A stretch of DNA of 64,000 nt from Burkholderia glumae LMG 2196 = ATCC 33617 (GCF_000960995.1 NZ_CP009435.1:1736001-1800000), one strand, 5' to 3'; positions 17,155 to 25,741 are shown, counted from the stretch's first letter. Notes: generated by a model not told the origin, from the sequence alone. Numbers and translations are program-made.

Positions 17155-17901
17155 TCAGCCGCGGTGCACGGCGAGGCCGGCCGGTGCCTGGGCGACGGGC
17201 ATCATTTCGACCGTGTTGATGTTGACGTGGGCCGGGCGCGTCGCGATCCAGTAGATGGTGTCGGCAATGTCCTCGGCCGTGAGCGGCTGGACGTTCGCGT
17301 AGACGTTCGAGGCCTTGGCGTCGTCGCCGCGAAAGCGCACGTTCGAGAACTCGGTGCCGCCGCAGAGGCCCGGCTCGATGTCGGTCACGCGCAGCGGCGT
17401 GCCGAGCAGGTCGGTGCGCAGGTTCAGGCTGAATTGTCGGACGAATGCCTTGGTCGCGCCGTAGACGTTGCCGCCGGCGTAGGGATAGGTACCCGCGACC
17501 GAGCCGAGATTGAAGATGTGGCCCCGGCCGCGCGCGATCATGCCGGGCAGCAGCGTGTGCGTGACGGTGACGAGGCCCGAGCAGTTGGTGTCGATCATGG
17601 TCTGCCACTCGTCGAGGCTGGCCTTCTGGGCAGGCTCCACGCCGAGCGCGAGACCCGCATTGTTGACGAGCACGTCGATCTCGGTGAACGCGGCGGGCAG
17701 GCCCTTCAGCACGGCGGCCACGGCGGCGCGGTCGCGCACGTCGAGCTCCACGGGCAGCAGGGCCTCGCCCAGTTCGGCGGCGAGTGCGTCGAGGCGATCC
17801 TTGCGGCGCGCGCTGGCGACGACGCGGTGGCCGCCCTTGACAAAGGCCCTGGCGATGGCGGCGCCGAATCCCGCGGATGCGCCGGTGACGAACACGATCA
17901 T
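17155..17901 (-). CDS. SDR-family NADP-dependent dehydrogenase, YdfG-like
   Basis: 248 residues, classical short-chain dehydrogenase. Cofactor motif TGASAGFG (~6-13), NNAG at ~87, catalytic Ser in NLGSVAG and YGATK (Tyr-x-x-x-Lys) at ~150. The sequence style, including DIEPGLCGGTEFSNVRF, matches YdfG, which reduces 3-hydroxy acid semialdehydes such as malonic and serine-derived semialdehydes. The exact substrate is an inference. It stands alone, on the opposite strand from glyA. Confidence 0.85.
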   Translation of the reverse strand: MIVFVTGASAGFGAAIARAFVKGGHRVVASARRKDRLDALAAELGEALLPVELDVRDRAAVAAVLKGLPAAFTEIDVLVNNAGLALGVEPAQKASLDEWQTMIDTNCSGLVTVTHTLLPGMIARGRGHIFNLGSVAGTYPYAGGNVYGATKAFVRQFSLNLRTDLLGTPLRVTDIEPGLCGGTEFSNVRFRGDDAKASNVYANVQPLTAEDIADTIYWIATRPAHVNINTVEMMPVAQAPAGLAVHRG

Positions 17902-17990
17902 TGCTGCTGCTCCTGGTCGGTGAAAGGAAGCGATGGGGAACGCGTTAGCCTACTGACATTGCCGCGTTGCGGCAAGGCGACGCCGGCCTT

Positions 17991-18049
17991 GGCGGGCAGG
18001 CGGCCCTGCCTTGTTTTGCTGTCATGCAGCAAAACGATGAATGCCCGCC
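17991..18049. repeat. Nested inverted repeats between SDR gene and glyA
   Basis: Outer arms GGCGGGCA (17991-17998) and TGCCCGCC (18042-18049) enclose an inner perfect hairpin with arms GTTTTGCTG (18013-18021) and CAGCAAAAC (18027-18035). It lies upstream of both diverging genes. It could be a protein-binding site or the relic of a small mobile element. Confidence 0.55.
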
Positions 18050-18111
18050 GGACGGGGCTGCCAGCCTGATTTTGTTCGCTCCCCGATTGCGCCGGCGCGG
18101 GGGCCGGCCGG

Positions 18112-18140
18112 TTGCCTATTCATCATGCATCCAATAAACT
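18112..18140 (+). promoter_or_regulatory. Candidate sigma-70 promoter of glyA
   Basis: TTGCCT, a 17-base spacer and TAAACT. The expected transcript start a few bases downstream falls just before the riboswitch P1 stem, which supports this placement. Confidence 0.55.
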
Positions 18141-18152
18141 ACGGCGCTCATC

Positions 18153-18252
18153 ACCCCCTGCGTGACTGGCGATAGAACCCTCCGGGTTCAAGGTGGAGCC
18201 TCCCACCGTGAAGCGCAGGGTGCCGTTTTTGCCGTTCGCCTGGGCAGCCGTT
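18153..18252 (+). ncRNA. ZTP (pfl) riboswitch in the glyA leader
   Basis: The leader carries the conserved core GTGACTGGCGATA followed by GGTGG...CCACCGTGAAGCGC and, after a linker, GCCGTTCGCCTGGGCAG, the ZTP/pfl signature. Pairings seen: P1 CCCTGCG (18156-18162) with CGCAGGG (18214-18220), enclosing hairpins GAACCC/GGGTTC (18175-18189) and GGTGG/CCACC (18192-18207). The second subdomain with GCCTGGGC starts near 18231. ZTP signals low 10-formyl-tetrahydrofolate, and glyA is a known class of target. How it switches expression (terminator or ribosome-site control) is not evident in the 140 bases before the start. Confidence 0.9.
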
Positions 18253-18392
18253 GTGCGCCGTTGCGTGCATCGCCGGTGGCTGTCCCGCCTCGCGTCAACC
18301 GGATACTTCCGCCACGTCGGGCTGGCCATTCCGCCAGCAACGCAATGTACTCGGCCGCCCCGGTCAACCTGTACACACTTAACGGAAACCGT

Positions 18393-19640
18393 ATGTTTGA
18401 CAGAGCCCAAAGCACCATCGCGAACGTCGATCCCGACCTCTGGCAGGCGATCCAGCAGGAGAACCAGCGCCAGGAAGATCACATCGAGCTGATCGCCTCC
18501 GAGAACTACACGAGCCCGGCGGTGATGGCCGCGCAGGGCTCGCAGCTGACCAACAAGTATGCCGAGGGCTATCCCGGCAAGCGCTACTACGGCGGCTGCG
18601 AATACGTGGACGTGGTCGAGCAGCTGGCGATCGACCGGGTCAAGGCGCTGTTCGGCGCGCAAGCGGCCAACGTGCAGCCGAACTCGGGCTCGCAGGCCAA
18701 CCAGGGCGTGTTCTTCGCGATGCTCAAGCCGGGCGACACGATCATGGGCATGAGCCTGGCGCACGGCGGGCACCTCACGCACGGCTCGCCGGTGAACATG
18801 TCGGGCAAGTGGTTCAACGTGGTGAGCTACGGCCTGGACGAAAGCGAGGACATCGACTACGAGGCGGCCGAGCGGCTCGCGCAGGAGCACAAGCCGAAGA
18901 TGATCGTGGCGGGGGCCTCGGCATTCGCGCTGAAGATCGACTTCGAGCGCCTGGCGAAGATCGCGAAGTCGGTGGGCGCGTACCTGATGGTGGACATGGC
19001 GCACTACGCGGGGCTGATCGCGGCTGGGGTGTATCCGAACCCGGTGCCGCACGCGGACTTCGTGACGACGACCACGCACAAGAGCCTGCGCGGGCCGCGC
19101 GGCGGCGTGATTCTGATGAAGTCGGAGTACGAGAAGCCGATCAACTCGGCGATTTTCCCCGGGATTCAGGGCGGCCCGCTGATGCACGTGATCGCGGCGA
19201 AGGCGGTGGCGTTCAAGGAAGCGGGCTCGGCGGAATTCAAGGCGTACCAGCAGCAGGTGGTGGAGAACGCGCGGGTGCTGGCGCAGACGCTGGTCAAGCG
19301 CGGGCTGCGGATCGTGTCCGGGCGCACGGAAAGCCACGTGATGCTGGTGGACCTGCAGGCGAAGAAGATCACGGGCAAGGCGGCGGAAGCGGCGCTGGGC
19401 GCGGCGCACATCACGGTGAACAAGAACGCGATCCCGAACGACCCGGAGAAGCCGTTCGTGACGAGCGGGATTCGTCTGGGCTCGCCGGCGATGACGACGC
19501 GCGGGTTCGGCACGAAGGAGGCGGAGATCGTGGGCAACCTGATCGCGGACGTGCTGGACAATCCGGAGGACGCGGCCACGCTGGAGCGCGTGCGCGCGCA
19601 GGTGGCCGAGCTGACCCGGCAGTTCCCGGTCTACCGCTGA
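18393..19640 (+). CDS. glyA: Serine hydroxymethyltransferase
   Basis: 415 residues, the usual length. It interconverts serine and glycine with transfer of a one-carbon unit to tetrahydrofolate. PLP lysine Lys230 is in TTTTHKSLRGPRGG. Other family motifs are IELIASENY, NKYAEGYPGKRYYGG, DMAHYAGL and SGIRLGSPAMTTRG. The ATG at 18393 (MFDRAQST) is chosen; an open frame runs upstream only because it passes through the riboswitch. Followed 6 bases later by nrdR. Confidence 0.98.
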   Translation: MFDRAQSTIANVDPDLWQAIQQENQRQEDHIELIASENYTSPAVMAAQGSQLTNKYAEGYPGKRYYGGCEYVDVVEQLAIDRVKALFGAQAANVQPNSGSQANQGVFFAMLKPGDTIMGMSLAHGGHLTHGSPVNMSGKWFNVVSYGLDESEDIDYEAAERLAQEHKPKMIVAGASAFALKIDFERLAKIAKSVGAYLMVDMAHYAGLIAAGVYPNPVPHADFVTTTTHKSLRGPRGGVILMKSEYEKPINSAIFPGIQGGPLMHVIAAKAVAFKEAGSAEFKAYQQQVVENARVLAQTLVKRGLRIVSGRTESHVMLVDLQAKKITGKAAEAALGAAHITVNKNAIPNDPEKPFVTSGIRLGSPAMTTRGFGTKEAEIVGNLIADVLDNPEDAATLERVRAQVAELTRQFPVYR

Positions 19641-19646
19641 TCGGTC

Positions 19647-20126
19647 ATGCGCTGTCCGTTCTGCCGGCACGACGACACGCAGGTGGTGGATTCGCGCGTG
19701 TCCGAGGACGGCGCCGCGATTCGCCGGCGCCGCCGCTGCTCCGCCTGCGACAAGCGTTTCACCACCTATGAACGGGTCGAACTGGCGCTGCCGGCCGTCG
19801 TCAAGAAGGACGGCAGCCGCACCGAGTTCGATCGCCGCAAGATCGTCGCTAGCATGCAGCTGGCGCTGCGCAAGCGCCCGGTGGCGGCGGATGCGATCGA
19901 CGCGGCGGTGGCGCGCATCGAATACCAGCTGCTCGCCACCGGCGAGCGCGAGGTGCGCAGCGAAAAGCTGGGCGAACTCGTGATGAACGAGTTGCGCGGC
20001 CTCGACACGATCGCCTATGTCCGGTTCGCGTCGGTTTACCGGCGCTTCGAGGACGTATCGGAATTCGCCGACGTCATCGAGGAATTCCGCCGCGCGGGGC
20101 CGTCGAAGGCACCGCGCAAGCGCTGA
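19647..20126 (+). CDS. nrdR: Transcriptional repressor NrdR
   Basis: 159 residues. N-terminal zinc ribbon with Cys3, Cys6, Cys31 and Cys34 (MRCPFC, CSACDKRF), then an ATP-cone domain from about 49 (VVKKDGSRTEFDRRKI). It senses ATP/dATP and represses ribonucleotide reductase genes through NrdR boxes. It starts 6 bases after glyA, a conserved pairing of one-carbon and deoxynucleotide metabolism. Confidence 0.97.
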   Translation: MRCPFCRHDDTQVVDSRVSEDGAAIRRRRRCSACDKRFTTYERVELALPAVVKKDGSRTEFDRRKIVASMQLALRKRPVAADAIDAAVARIEYQLLATGEREVRSEKLGELVMNELRGLDTIAYVRFASVYRRFEDVSEFADVIEEFRRAGPSKAPRKR

Positions 20127-20205
20127 TTCCGCACCTTCCGATTTCATTCCCGATCTCCTGAAGCCGATCTCGCCGTGACGATTGTCACCGGCGCGGTCGG
20201 CTCAC

Positions 20206-20230
20206 GCCATTCGGCCGTTCGGCCAATGGC
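20206..20230 (+). terminator. Imperfect hairpin after nrdR
   Basis: GCCATT(C)GGCC pairs with GGCCAATGGC with one bulged C, about 80 bases after the nrdR stop. No T run follows, so it is a weak terminator candidate ahead of the pilin operon. Confidence 0.3.
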
Positions 20231-20283
20231 GCGCCCGCGTTCGCCCCGCTACAGTCGAGGCGTCGTGTCGGCGGAGCGGGATC

Positions 20284-20853
20284 ATGCGGGACCGAGCAAG
20301 AGCGGCGGGCGTCACGCTCGTCGAATCGATGGTGGCGATCGCGCTGGTGGCGCTCGTCGCCACCTATGCGATGCCGTCGTTCGTGGCGTGGCGGCAGCGC
20401 GACCGGGTCGATGCGCGTGCAACGGCCATGCTGGCCGCGCTCGCGGCCGCGCGCGTCGAGGCCGTGTCGCGCGGCGTACGCGTTGTGCTGTGCCGCGGCG
20501 ACGGCAGTGCCGGGCAGCCTTGCCTGGCGGCGCAGCATCGTTGCGACGGTGAAGGCGCGTGGTCGTGCGCCTGGGCGGTGGTGGCGCTCGACGCGGCGGC
20601 ACCGGGCGATACGGCACGCGGCACGGTGCTGCGCAGAATTCCGGCCGACTCCGGCGTGCGGGTCGAGGGCGCCGTGGCCGACGTCGTGTTCACGCCGCCT
20701 GCGGGACAAGTGATCGGAGGCTTTCGGCGCTTCGAATTCTCGGCGCGCGCGCGAATTTCCTCGACGGGCGGGCCCGTCGCCTCGCGCTGCCTGCGGATTG
20801 CGGCCGGCGGCCGGGCCCGGTTGTCGCCGGGACGCTGCGGAGCAGCCCGATGA
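20284..20853 (+). CDS. fimT: Minor pseudopilin, GspH/FimT type
   Basis: 189 residues from the ATG at 20284, which has GGAG about 8 bases upstream. Short basic leader and type III prepilin site AAG|VTLVES with Glu at +5, then a hydrophobic helix (MVAIALVALVATYAMPSFV). The C-terminal GspH domain is indicated by AARVEAVSRGVRVVLC and AGQVIGGFRRFEFS. Processed by the prepilin peptidase PilD. First of five coupled minor pilin genes. A longer frame upstream has no ribosome site. Confidence 0.88.
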   Translation: MRDRARAAGVTLVESMVAIALVALVATYAMPSFVAWRQRDRVDARATAMLAALAAARVEAVSRGVRVVLCRGDGSAGQPCLAAQHRCDGEGAWSCAWAVVALDAAAPGDTARGTVLRRIPADSGVRVEGAVADVVFTPPAGQVIGGFRRFEFSARARISSTGGPVASRCLRIAAGGRARLSPGRCGAAR

Positions 20854-21254
20854 GGCGCGCGCGAGCGGTCATGGCCGGCAGCTCCCTGCTCGAGGTCGCG
20901 ATCGCACTGCTGCTGCTTGCCGGAGCGACGGTCGGCGTACTCGGCGCGCAGCTCGCGATGCGCCACGTCGAAGCCGATCTGTCGAGGCGCGCGCAGGCGT
21001 GGCGGCTTGCGGATTCGCGCGCCGAGCTGGCGCGCAGCGAGAGCGTGCCGACGGTCGACTGGGCGCGCGCCGCGCCTGACCTGCCCGGCGCGCGGTTCGA
21101 CACGTCGGCGCGCGACGGCCACGCGCTCGTCACGGTGTCGTGGCGGCGTGGCGGCCACGGTGCCGCGCCGGCTGTCTGCAAGCCGCGCGTGAGCGGCACG
21201 CGCCAGCCGGCCGGCTGCGTGGCGCTCGCCTATGCGGCGGAGCTGTCGCCATGA
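20850..21254 (+). CDS. pilV: Type IV pilus minor pilin PilV-like
   Basis: 134 residues. Prepilin site MAG|SSLLEV with Glu at +5 and a hydrophobic helix (AIALLLLAGATVGVLGAQLAM). It is the second gene and overlaps the first by ATGA; the next gene overlaps it in the same way. PilV is assigned by position and by the SLLEVLIA-type start typical of the family. Shorter than many PilV proteins. Confidence 0.8.
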   Translation: MRRARAVMAGSSLLEVAIALLLLAGATVGVLGAQLAMRHVEADLSRRAQAWRLADSRAELARSESVPTVDWARAAPDLPGARFDTSARDGHALVTVSWRRGGHGAAPAVCKPRVSGTRQPAGCVALAYAAELSP

Positions 21255-22057
21255 GCAGGTGGCGGCGTCAGCGCGCGCACTCGCTGGTCGAGGCGCTCGT
21301 CGCCTTGGCGCTGGCGGCGGTCGTGCTGGCCGCCGCCGTGGCGCTGTACCGGACCCAGCGCGACGCCTATGTCGCGTCGGTCGATGCCGCGCGGGCGCGC
21401 GACGCGGCAGCGGTTGCGTTGACGCTCGTCGCGCAATCGGTGCGGATGGCGGGTTTCGTGCCGCTCGACATGCGCATGGCCGGCTTCGCCCCGCTATTCG
21501 GATGCGCGTCGGCGCGCGCGGCCGGCGACGCCATGCGGCCGGCCTGCGTCGCGGCGACCGACGGCTCCGACGGTCTGCTGGTGCGCTACGTCGGCGACGT
21601 CCGGTCCACTTGGCCCACCGCAGACGGGCGCGTGACCGACTGCCTGGGGCAGGGCGTCGGCGCCGCGGGCGACCGGCCGCTGGTCGTCAACCGCTATTTC
21701 GTGCGGCAGGGCAGGTCGGCGGGCGTCCCCGAGCTGTATTGCGAGGGCAGCGGCCGGCCCGGGGTCGCACAGCCGCTCGTGGAGGGCATCGAACGGCTGC
21801 GCCTGCGTTACCGTCTGCGGGGGCGGCCGGCATGGCGCGACGCCTCGGCGCTGGCGGCCGACGCGTGGCGCGAGGTGGTCGCGATCGAGGTCTGCGTGCA
21901 GGTGCGAGGCACGGCGCCGGCACCGGCCGGGCGCTACATCGACTGCGATGGCATCTCGCAAACGAGCCGCGACGGGCGGCGCCGCTGGATCGCGCGGCGC
22001 TGGCTGTCGCTGCGAAACACCGTTGCGCCGGTGGGCGCAACGGGAGCGAACCAATGA
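21251..22057 (+). CDS. pilW: Type IV pilus assembly protein PilW-like
   Basis: 268 residues. N-terminal RAHSLVEALVALALAAVV matches a prepilin start with Glu at +5, but the residue at -1 is Ala rather than the usual Gly. Downstream IERLRLRYRL, the VVAIEVCVQVRG strand and several cysteines fit PilW, a minor pilin that primes pilus assembly. Overlaps its neighbours on both sides by 4 bases. Confidence 0.82.
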   Translation: MSRWRRQRAHSLVEALVALALAAVVLAAAVALYRTQRDAYVASVDAARARDAAAVALTLVAQSVRMAGFVPLDMRMAGFAPLFGCASARAAGDAMRPACVAATDGSDGLLVRYVGDVRSTWPTADGRVTDCLGQGVGAAGDRPLVVNRYFVRQGRSAGVPELYCEGSGRPGVAQPLVEGIERLRLRYRLRGRPAWRDASALAADAWREVVAIEVCVQVRGTAPAPAGRYIDCDGISQTSRDGRRRWIARRWLSLRNTVAPVGATGANQ

Positions 22058-22758
22058 ATCGGACGGATGGTGCGCAGCCCTCGCCGCGCCCGGGCCATGC
22101 AGTGCCGTGCGCGTATCCGCGCGCGGCCGACGGGTCCAGGCGTCGGCGCCGCGCGGCAGCCGGCGCCGTCTTCGGGCGGCCGTGCCGCCGTGCGCGATCG
22201 ATGGCCTCGGCCTTGCCGGGCGTGCTGACGATCGTCGCGGCGCTGCTCGCGGCGAGCGCGGGCTGGTTCGAGGTGTCGATGACCGATGCGCGGTCGGTCG
22301 GGGTCTACGCGTCGCGCAGCATCGCGCTGCACGCGGCCGAAGCCGCGCTCGATGTATGCGAGCGGCGTCTCGCCGAGCGCGTTTTGTTCATCGCGGAGAC
22401 GGCTCCGGTGGCTGTCGGCATGCCGTCGCCCACCGTGCGCCGCACGTCGATGCCGATGCAACCGGGCCGCGCCGGTGCGTCGTCTGCCGAGCCCCTCATG
22501 TGGCGGCAGCCGGGGGCGCTCGATGGCCCGCCGGCATGGCGGCCGTTCGCGACCTGGCCGGGCGCGGCTGCGCCGCCTGCTTGCCTGATCGAGCGTTGGC
22601 CGATTGCGTCGCACCCGCGCTGGCGCGCTTATCTGATCACGGCACGCGGCACCGGCGCGACGCACGCAACGACGGCCTGGTTGCAACTGCAGCTTGCATA
22701 CGATGATACGCGTCGGGTCGCGCGGCGCTGGCGCCGGGTTGCGGCGCCGCCGTCGTGA
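22054..22758 (+). CDS. pilX: Type IV pilus assembly protein PilX-like
   Basis: 234 residues from the ATG overlapping the pilW stop. A ~50-residue Arg/Pro/Ala-rich N-terminus precedes a hydrophobic helix (LPGVLTIVAALLAASAGWF) and IALHAAEAALDVCE, the hallmark of PilX. No clear Gly-x-x-x-x-Glu prepilin site is seen, so processing is uncertain; an internal ATG at 22201 would give a shorter leader. Assignment rests on the AAEAAL motif and operon position. Confidence 0.72.
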   Translation: MNRTDGAQPSPRPGHAVPCAYPRAADGSRRRRRAAAGAVFGRPCRRARSMASALPGVLTIVAALLAASAGWFEVSMTDARSVGVYASRSIALHAAEAALDVCERRLAERVLFIAETAPVAVGMPSPTVRRTSMPMQPGRAGASSAEPLMWRQPGALDGPPAWRPFATWPGAAAPPACLIERWPIASHPRWRAYLITARGTGATHATTAWLQLQLAYDDTRRVARRWRRVAAPPS

Positions 22759-22773
22759 GGGAGGGAAAGCGTC

Positions 22774-23253
22774 ATGCATATCGAGCGCATCGTGGCGCGC
22801 ACCAACGCGGCAGGCCGCAGTGCCGGCGGGCGGCCGCGTGCGGGCTTCACGCTCGTCGAACTGGCGATTGCGCTGGCCGTGGCGGCGCTGATCGCCGCGT
22901 TCGCGGTGCCGTCGTACCGGCGTCAGATCGCACGCGGCCACCGGCTCGGTGCGGTGACGGCGCTGTATCGCGCCGCTCACGAACTGGCGGCGCGCAGCCA
23001 CTTCGAGCCGCCCGGGCGCGAACTGTGGCTCGGCAACGTGCCCGAGCAGGGCGCGCCCGTCTACCGCCTGGCGGTGCGTGCGGCACCCGATGACGGTGGT
23101 TACGTATTGAGCGCGACGCCGGTCGGGCAGGGGCCGATGCATGACGATCGGTGCGGCACGTATCTGTTGAGCGCAGACGGCGCGCGCCGCAACCGCTCGC
23201 CTGGCGCTACGGGCACCGGCGAGGTGCGGGACGGTTGCTGGACGATGCGTTGA
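22774..23253 (+). CDS. pilE: Type IV pilin PilE-like
   Basis: 159 residues. A clear prepilin site RAG|FTLVELAIALAVAALIAAFAVPSYRRQ with Phe at +1 and Glu at +5, then a small globular domain with two cysteines near the end (DDRCGTYLL and GCWTMR) that may form the D-region disulfide. Last gene of the minor pilin operon, 15 bases after pilX. Confidence 0.87.
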   Translation: MHIERIVARTNAAGRSAGGRPRAGFTLVELAIALAVAALIAAFAVPSYRRQIARGHRLGAVTALYRAAHELAARSHFEPPGRELWLGNVPEQGAPVYRLAVRAAPDDGGYVLSATPVGQGPMHDDRCGTYLLSADGARRNRSPGATGTGEVRDGCWTMR

Positions 23254-23395
23254 GGCCGGCGTGCCGCGCCGGCGATTGTCGGCGCGAGGGGGGCGAGCGA
23301 AGGGGCCGAGCGAAGGGGCAGGCAGGCGGCTGGGCCGCCGGCAAGCAGGCCGCCCAGCGGCGCCTGCCGCGCGCCCGCGCGGCCCGCCGCCGGCG

Positions 23396-23893
23396 TTACG
23401 AGCGGCCGTCGTTCCTGCGCGCTCCGGCAGCGGCCGGCGTGGAGCCGGCCTGCCGCGCCTCGGCCGCGGTCTTGTCGCGCTGCGCGCCGCGCCAGATCTG
23501 GTAGGCTTCCCAGACGGCGAAACCGATCGAGCCCCATTTGATCGCCGGCCCGGCACTCTTCACCACCAGCGTGCGGACCGGCTTCGCCAGCACCACCGAG
23601 GCGAGCGAGCTGAGCAGCGGATACTGGCCCACCAGTGCGCCGAGGCTGGCATTGAGTCCCTTTCCCGACTTGCCGAACGCGCCGCGGCCGGAGAAGCCCG
23701 GTATCAGCAGCTTCAGCCAGCGGAAGTGCGTGACTGCCTGGCGCAGCTCGCTGCCGGCCTGGGCGAGTTCGAGACGCTCGACGTCCGAGCGCAGGATCAG
23801 CAACTCCTTGCGCAGCGCACGATATTGCGTGGCGTTGAGCCGTCGCCGCGAACGCGGCGGGCGGAACGGTTCATCCGGTGCGGATTGGTTCAT
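23396..23893 (-). CDS. Conserved hypothetical protein of the yqj cluster
   Basis: 165 residues with no function I recognise. N-terminus basic and helical (YRALRKELLILRSDVERLELAQ), then a middle with modest hydrophobicity (YPLLSSLASVVLAKPVRTLVV) and a possible short helix (WGSIGFAVWEAYQIWRG). It starts 22 bases after yqjE on the same strand, as the third gene of the yqjD-yqjE-x unit that in many Proteobacteria encodes small inner-membrane/ribosome-associated stress proteins (YqjK is at this position in E. coli). Confidence 0.7.
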   Translation of the reverse strand: MNQSAPDEPFRPPRSRRRLNATQYRALRKELLILRSDVERLELAQAGSELRQAVTHFRWLKLLIPGFSGRGAFGKSGKGLNASLGALVGQYPLLSSLASVVLAKPVRTLVVKSAGPAIKWGSIGFAVWEAYQIWRGAQRDKTAAEARQAGSTPAAAGARRNDGRS

Positions 23894-23914
23894 GGCGCGT
23901 GGGCGTGAAGTGGG

Positions 23915-24304
23915 TCAGGGCTTGCCGCGAAACAGCTCGCGGTCCTTTTCGAGCTCGTGCAGGGTCGCCTCGAAGACGCTCGGCGCTTCGCGCAAGCCCA
24001 TGCGGGCCTTGATTCCGCAGCCGATCGCGCCGATCGCGTAGACCGCCGTGATGGCGGCGAGCGACTGCCAGCGGTAGGTGTCCCAGAAGGCGATCGCAAC
24101 CAGCACGGTCAGACTGATCAGCGCCATCGTCGCGAGCATCATCGCGGCAAGACCGAGGAACAGCACCCCGATCAGGCGTTCCTTCTCCTCGGCGAGTTCG
24201 ATCCCGACCAGCTCCAGCCGGGTTTGCAGGAGCGCGAATACGGAACCGAGCAGGCGGCGCAACGGGCCGTGTTCGGCGCGGGGCTGTGGCGTATCTGTCG
24301 TCAT
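23915..24304 (-). CDS. yqjE: YqjE/phage-holin-like inner membrane protein
   Basis: 129 residues. An amphipathic start (LLGSVFALLQTRLELVGIELAEEKERL) leads into two membrane helices (~45-72 LFLGLAAMMLATMALISLTVLVAIAF and ~78-98), the usual layout of the YqjE/holin family 3 proteins. Function unknown. Lies between yqjD and the third gene of the unit. Confidence 0.87.
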   Translation of the reverse strand: MTTDTPQPRAEHGPLRRLLGSVFALLQTRLELVGIELAEEKERLIGVLFLGLAAMMLATMALISLTVLVAIAFWDTYRWQSLAAITAVYAIGAIGCGIKARMGLREAPSVFEATLHELEKDRELFRGKP

Positions 24305-24413
24305 GGATGGGAGCGCTTGGCGCGTGCATGAACTGGCCGGGCCGGCCGGCGCAGGTGGCGCTGGCCGGCCCGGCAGCGGAGCGCGGCGCCGCTCGCGGGC
24401 GCCGCCGTGGGGC

Positions 24414-24716
24414 TTACTTGCGGTTGATCAGCAGGCCGATCAGCACGCCGACGCCGGCCGCCACGCCGATCGAGGTCCACGGATGCTCGTGGACGTAGTC
24501 GTCGGTCGCGCGCACCGCCTTCTTGCCTTTCTCCACGACCACGACCTGAACGTCGGCGGCCTTGTCCTTGGCCTGCTTGAGGCGCGACAGCGCCTTTTCG
24601 CGCAACTCCGAGGCGCGGTCGCCGGTGGTGGCCGCCGCTTGTTTCAGCAGGTCTTCCGCATCCGCGAGAACGGTTTTGATATCCGACATCAGTTTCTCCT
24701 TGTTGACTTCCGACAT
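24414..24716 (-). CDS. yqjD: YqjD/ElaB (DUF883) family membrane-anchored protein
   Basis: 100 residues from the ATG at 24716 (MSEVNKEKLM), which has GGGAG just upstream; the longer frame above it lacks a ribosome site. Long charged helix (~5-75) ending in YVHEHPWTSIGVAAGVGVLIGLLINRK, the single C-terminal membrane helix that defines the family. E. coli members bind ribosomes at the inner membrane in stationary phase. First gene of the yqj unit. Confidence 0.9.
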   Translation of the reverse strand: MSEVNKEKLMSDIKTVLADAEDLLKQAAATTGDRASELREKALSRLKQAKDKAADVQVVVVEKGKKAVRATDDYVHEHPWTSIGVAAGVGVLIGLLINRK

Positions 24717-25043
24717 TGCAACTCCCTTTGTGCAGAGGTACCGCGTAGACCACATCCTAGCGAAACCCGTGCCTGCTGGCGAGCCATGCGCCTAAACCTT
24801 GCACAGGCGAGTCATACGTTGTTTCAAGCCATGGTAAACGACTGGCCATGTGATGAGGGAGTGAAACGCGAACCAAAAAGTTTCCCCAATCTTTCAAACG
24901 CGCCGGCAAAAATAACAAATACTCATGAATATCTGACGGAATAATCGTTGCCGCAACAGCCGGTTGACGTAAGCTAGAAGGCTCGGCTGCGTGCTTGCCG
25001 CGCGCGGCATCCGTCATCGAATCATCACCGCAGGAGGAGCACC

Positions 25044-25685
25044 ATGAGTCTACGTCTCGGCGACACCGCGCCCGATTTCGAGCAGGATTCGAGTCTCGGC
25101 CGCATCAAGTTCCACGAGTGGCTCGGCGACAGCTGGGGTGTGCTGTTCTCGCATCCGGCCGACTATACGCCCGTCTGCACCACCGAGCTGGGCCTGACCG
25201 CCAAGCTCAAGGACGAGTTCGAGAAGCGCAACGTCAAGGCGATCGCGCTGTCGGTCGACAATGTCGAATCGCACAAAGGCTGGATCAACGACATCAACGA
25301 AACGCAGGCGACCAGTGTGAATTTTCCGATCCTCGCGGACAGCGACCGGAAGGTGTCGGAACTCTACGACATGATTCACCCGAACGCGAACGAGACGCTG
25401 ACGGTGCGTTCGCTGTTCGTGATCGATCCGAAGAAGAAGGTGCGCCTGACCATCACCTATCCGGCCAGCACCGGCCGCAACTTCGACGAAGTGCTGCGCG
25501 TGATCGATTCGCTGCAGTTGACCGACAACTACAAGGTGGCGACGCCGGGCAACTGGAAGGACGGCGACGACGTGGTGATCGTGCCGTCGCTGAAGGACGA
25601 GGACGAACTGAAGCAACGCTTTCCGAAGGGCTACAAGGCGCTGCGTCCGTACCTGCGCCTCACGCCGCAACCGAACAAGCAGTGA
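25044..25685 (+). CDS. 1-Cys peroxiredoxin (Prx6 type)
   Basis: 213 residues. Peroxidatic Cys45 in HPADYTPVCTTELG, with the downstream Prx6-type region (DNVESHKGWINDI, then VATPGNWKDGDDVV) and no resolving Cys. It reduces peroxides in the cytoplasm using an external thiol. A strong ribosome site (GGAGGAG) lies just before the ATG. It stands alone, with a hairpin terminator downstream. Confidence 0.95.
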   Translation: MSLRLGDTAPDFEQDSSLGRIKFHEWLGDSWGVLFSHPADYTPVCTTELGLTAKLKDEFEKRNVKAIALSVDNVESHKGWINDINETQATSVNFPILADSDRKVSELYDMIHPNANETLTVRSLFVIDPKKKVRLTITYPASTGRNFDEVLRVIDSLQLTDNYKVATPGNWKDGDDVVIVPSLKDEDELKQRFPKGYKALRPYLRLTPQPNKQ

Positions 25686-25741
25686 GACGGCGCGCGGCGC
25701 GAGCCGCGCTTGCCTGCCGGCTTGCCGGCCGCACCAACCGC

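Noticed and set aside
18162..18392. N-terminal extension of glyA from GTG 18162
   Set aside because: The extension is the ZTP riboswitch itself; SHMT similarity starts at the ATG at 18393.
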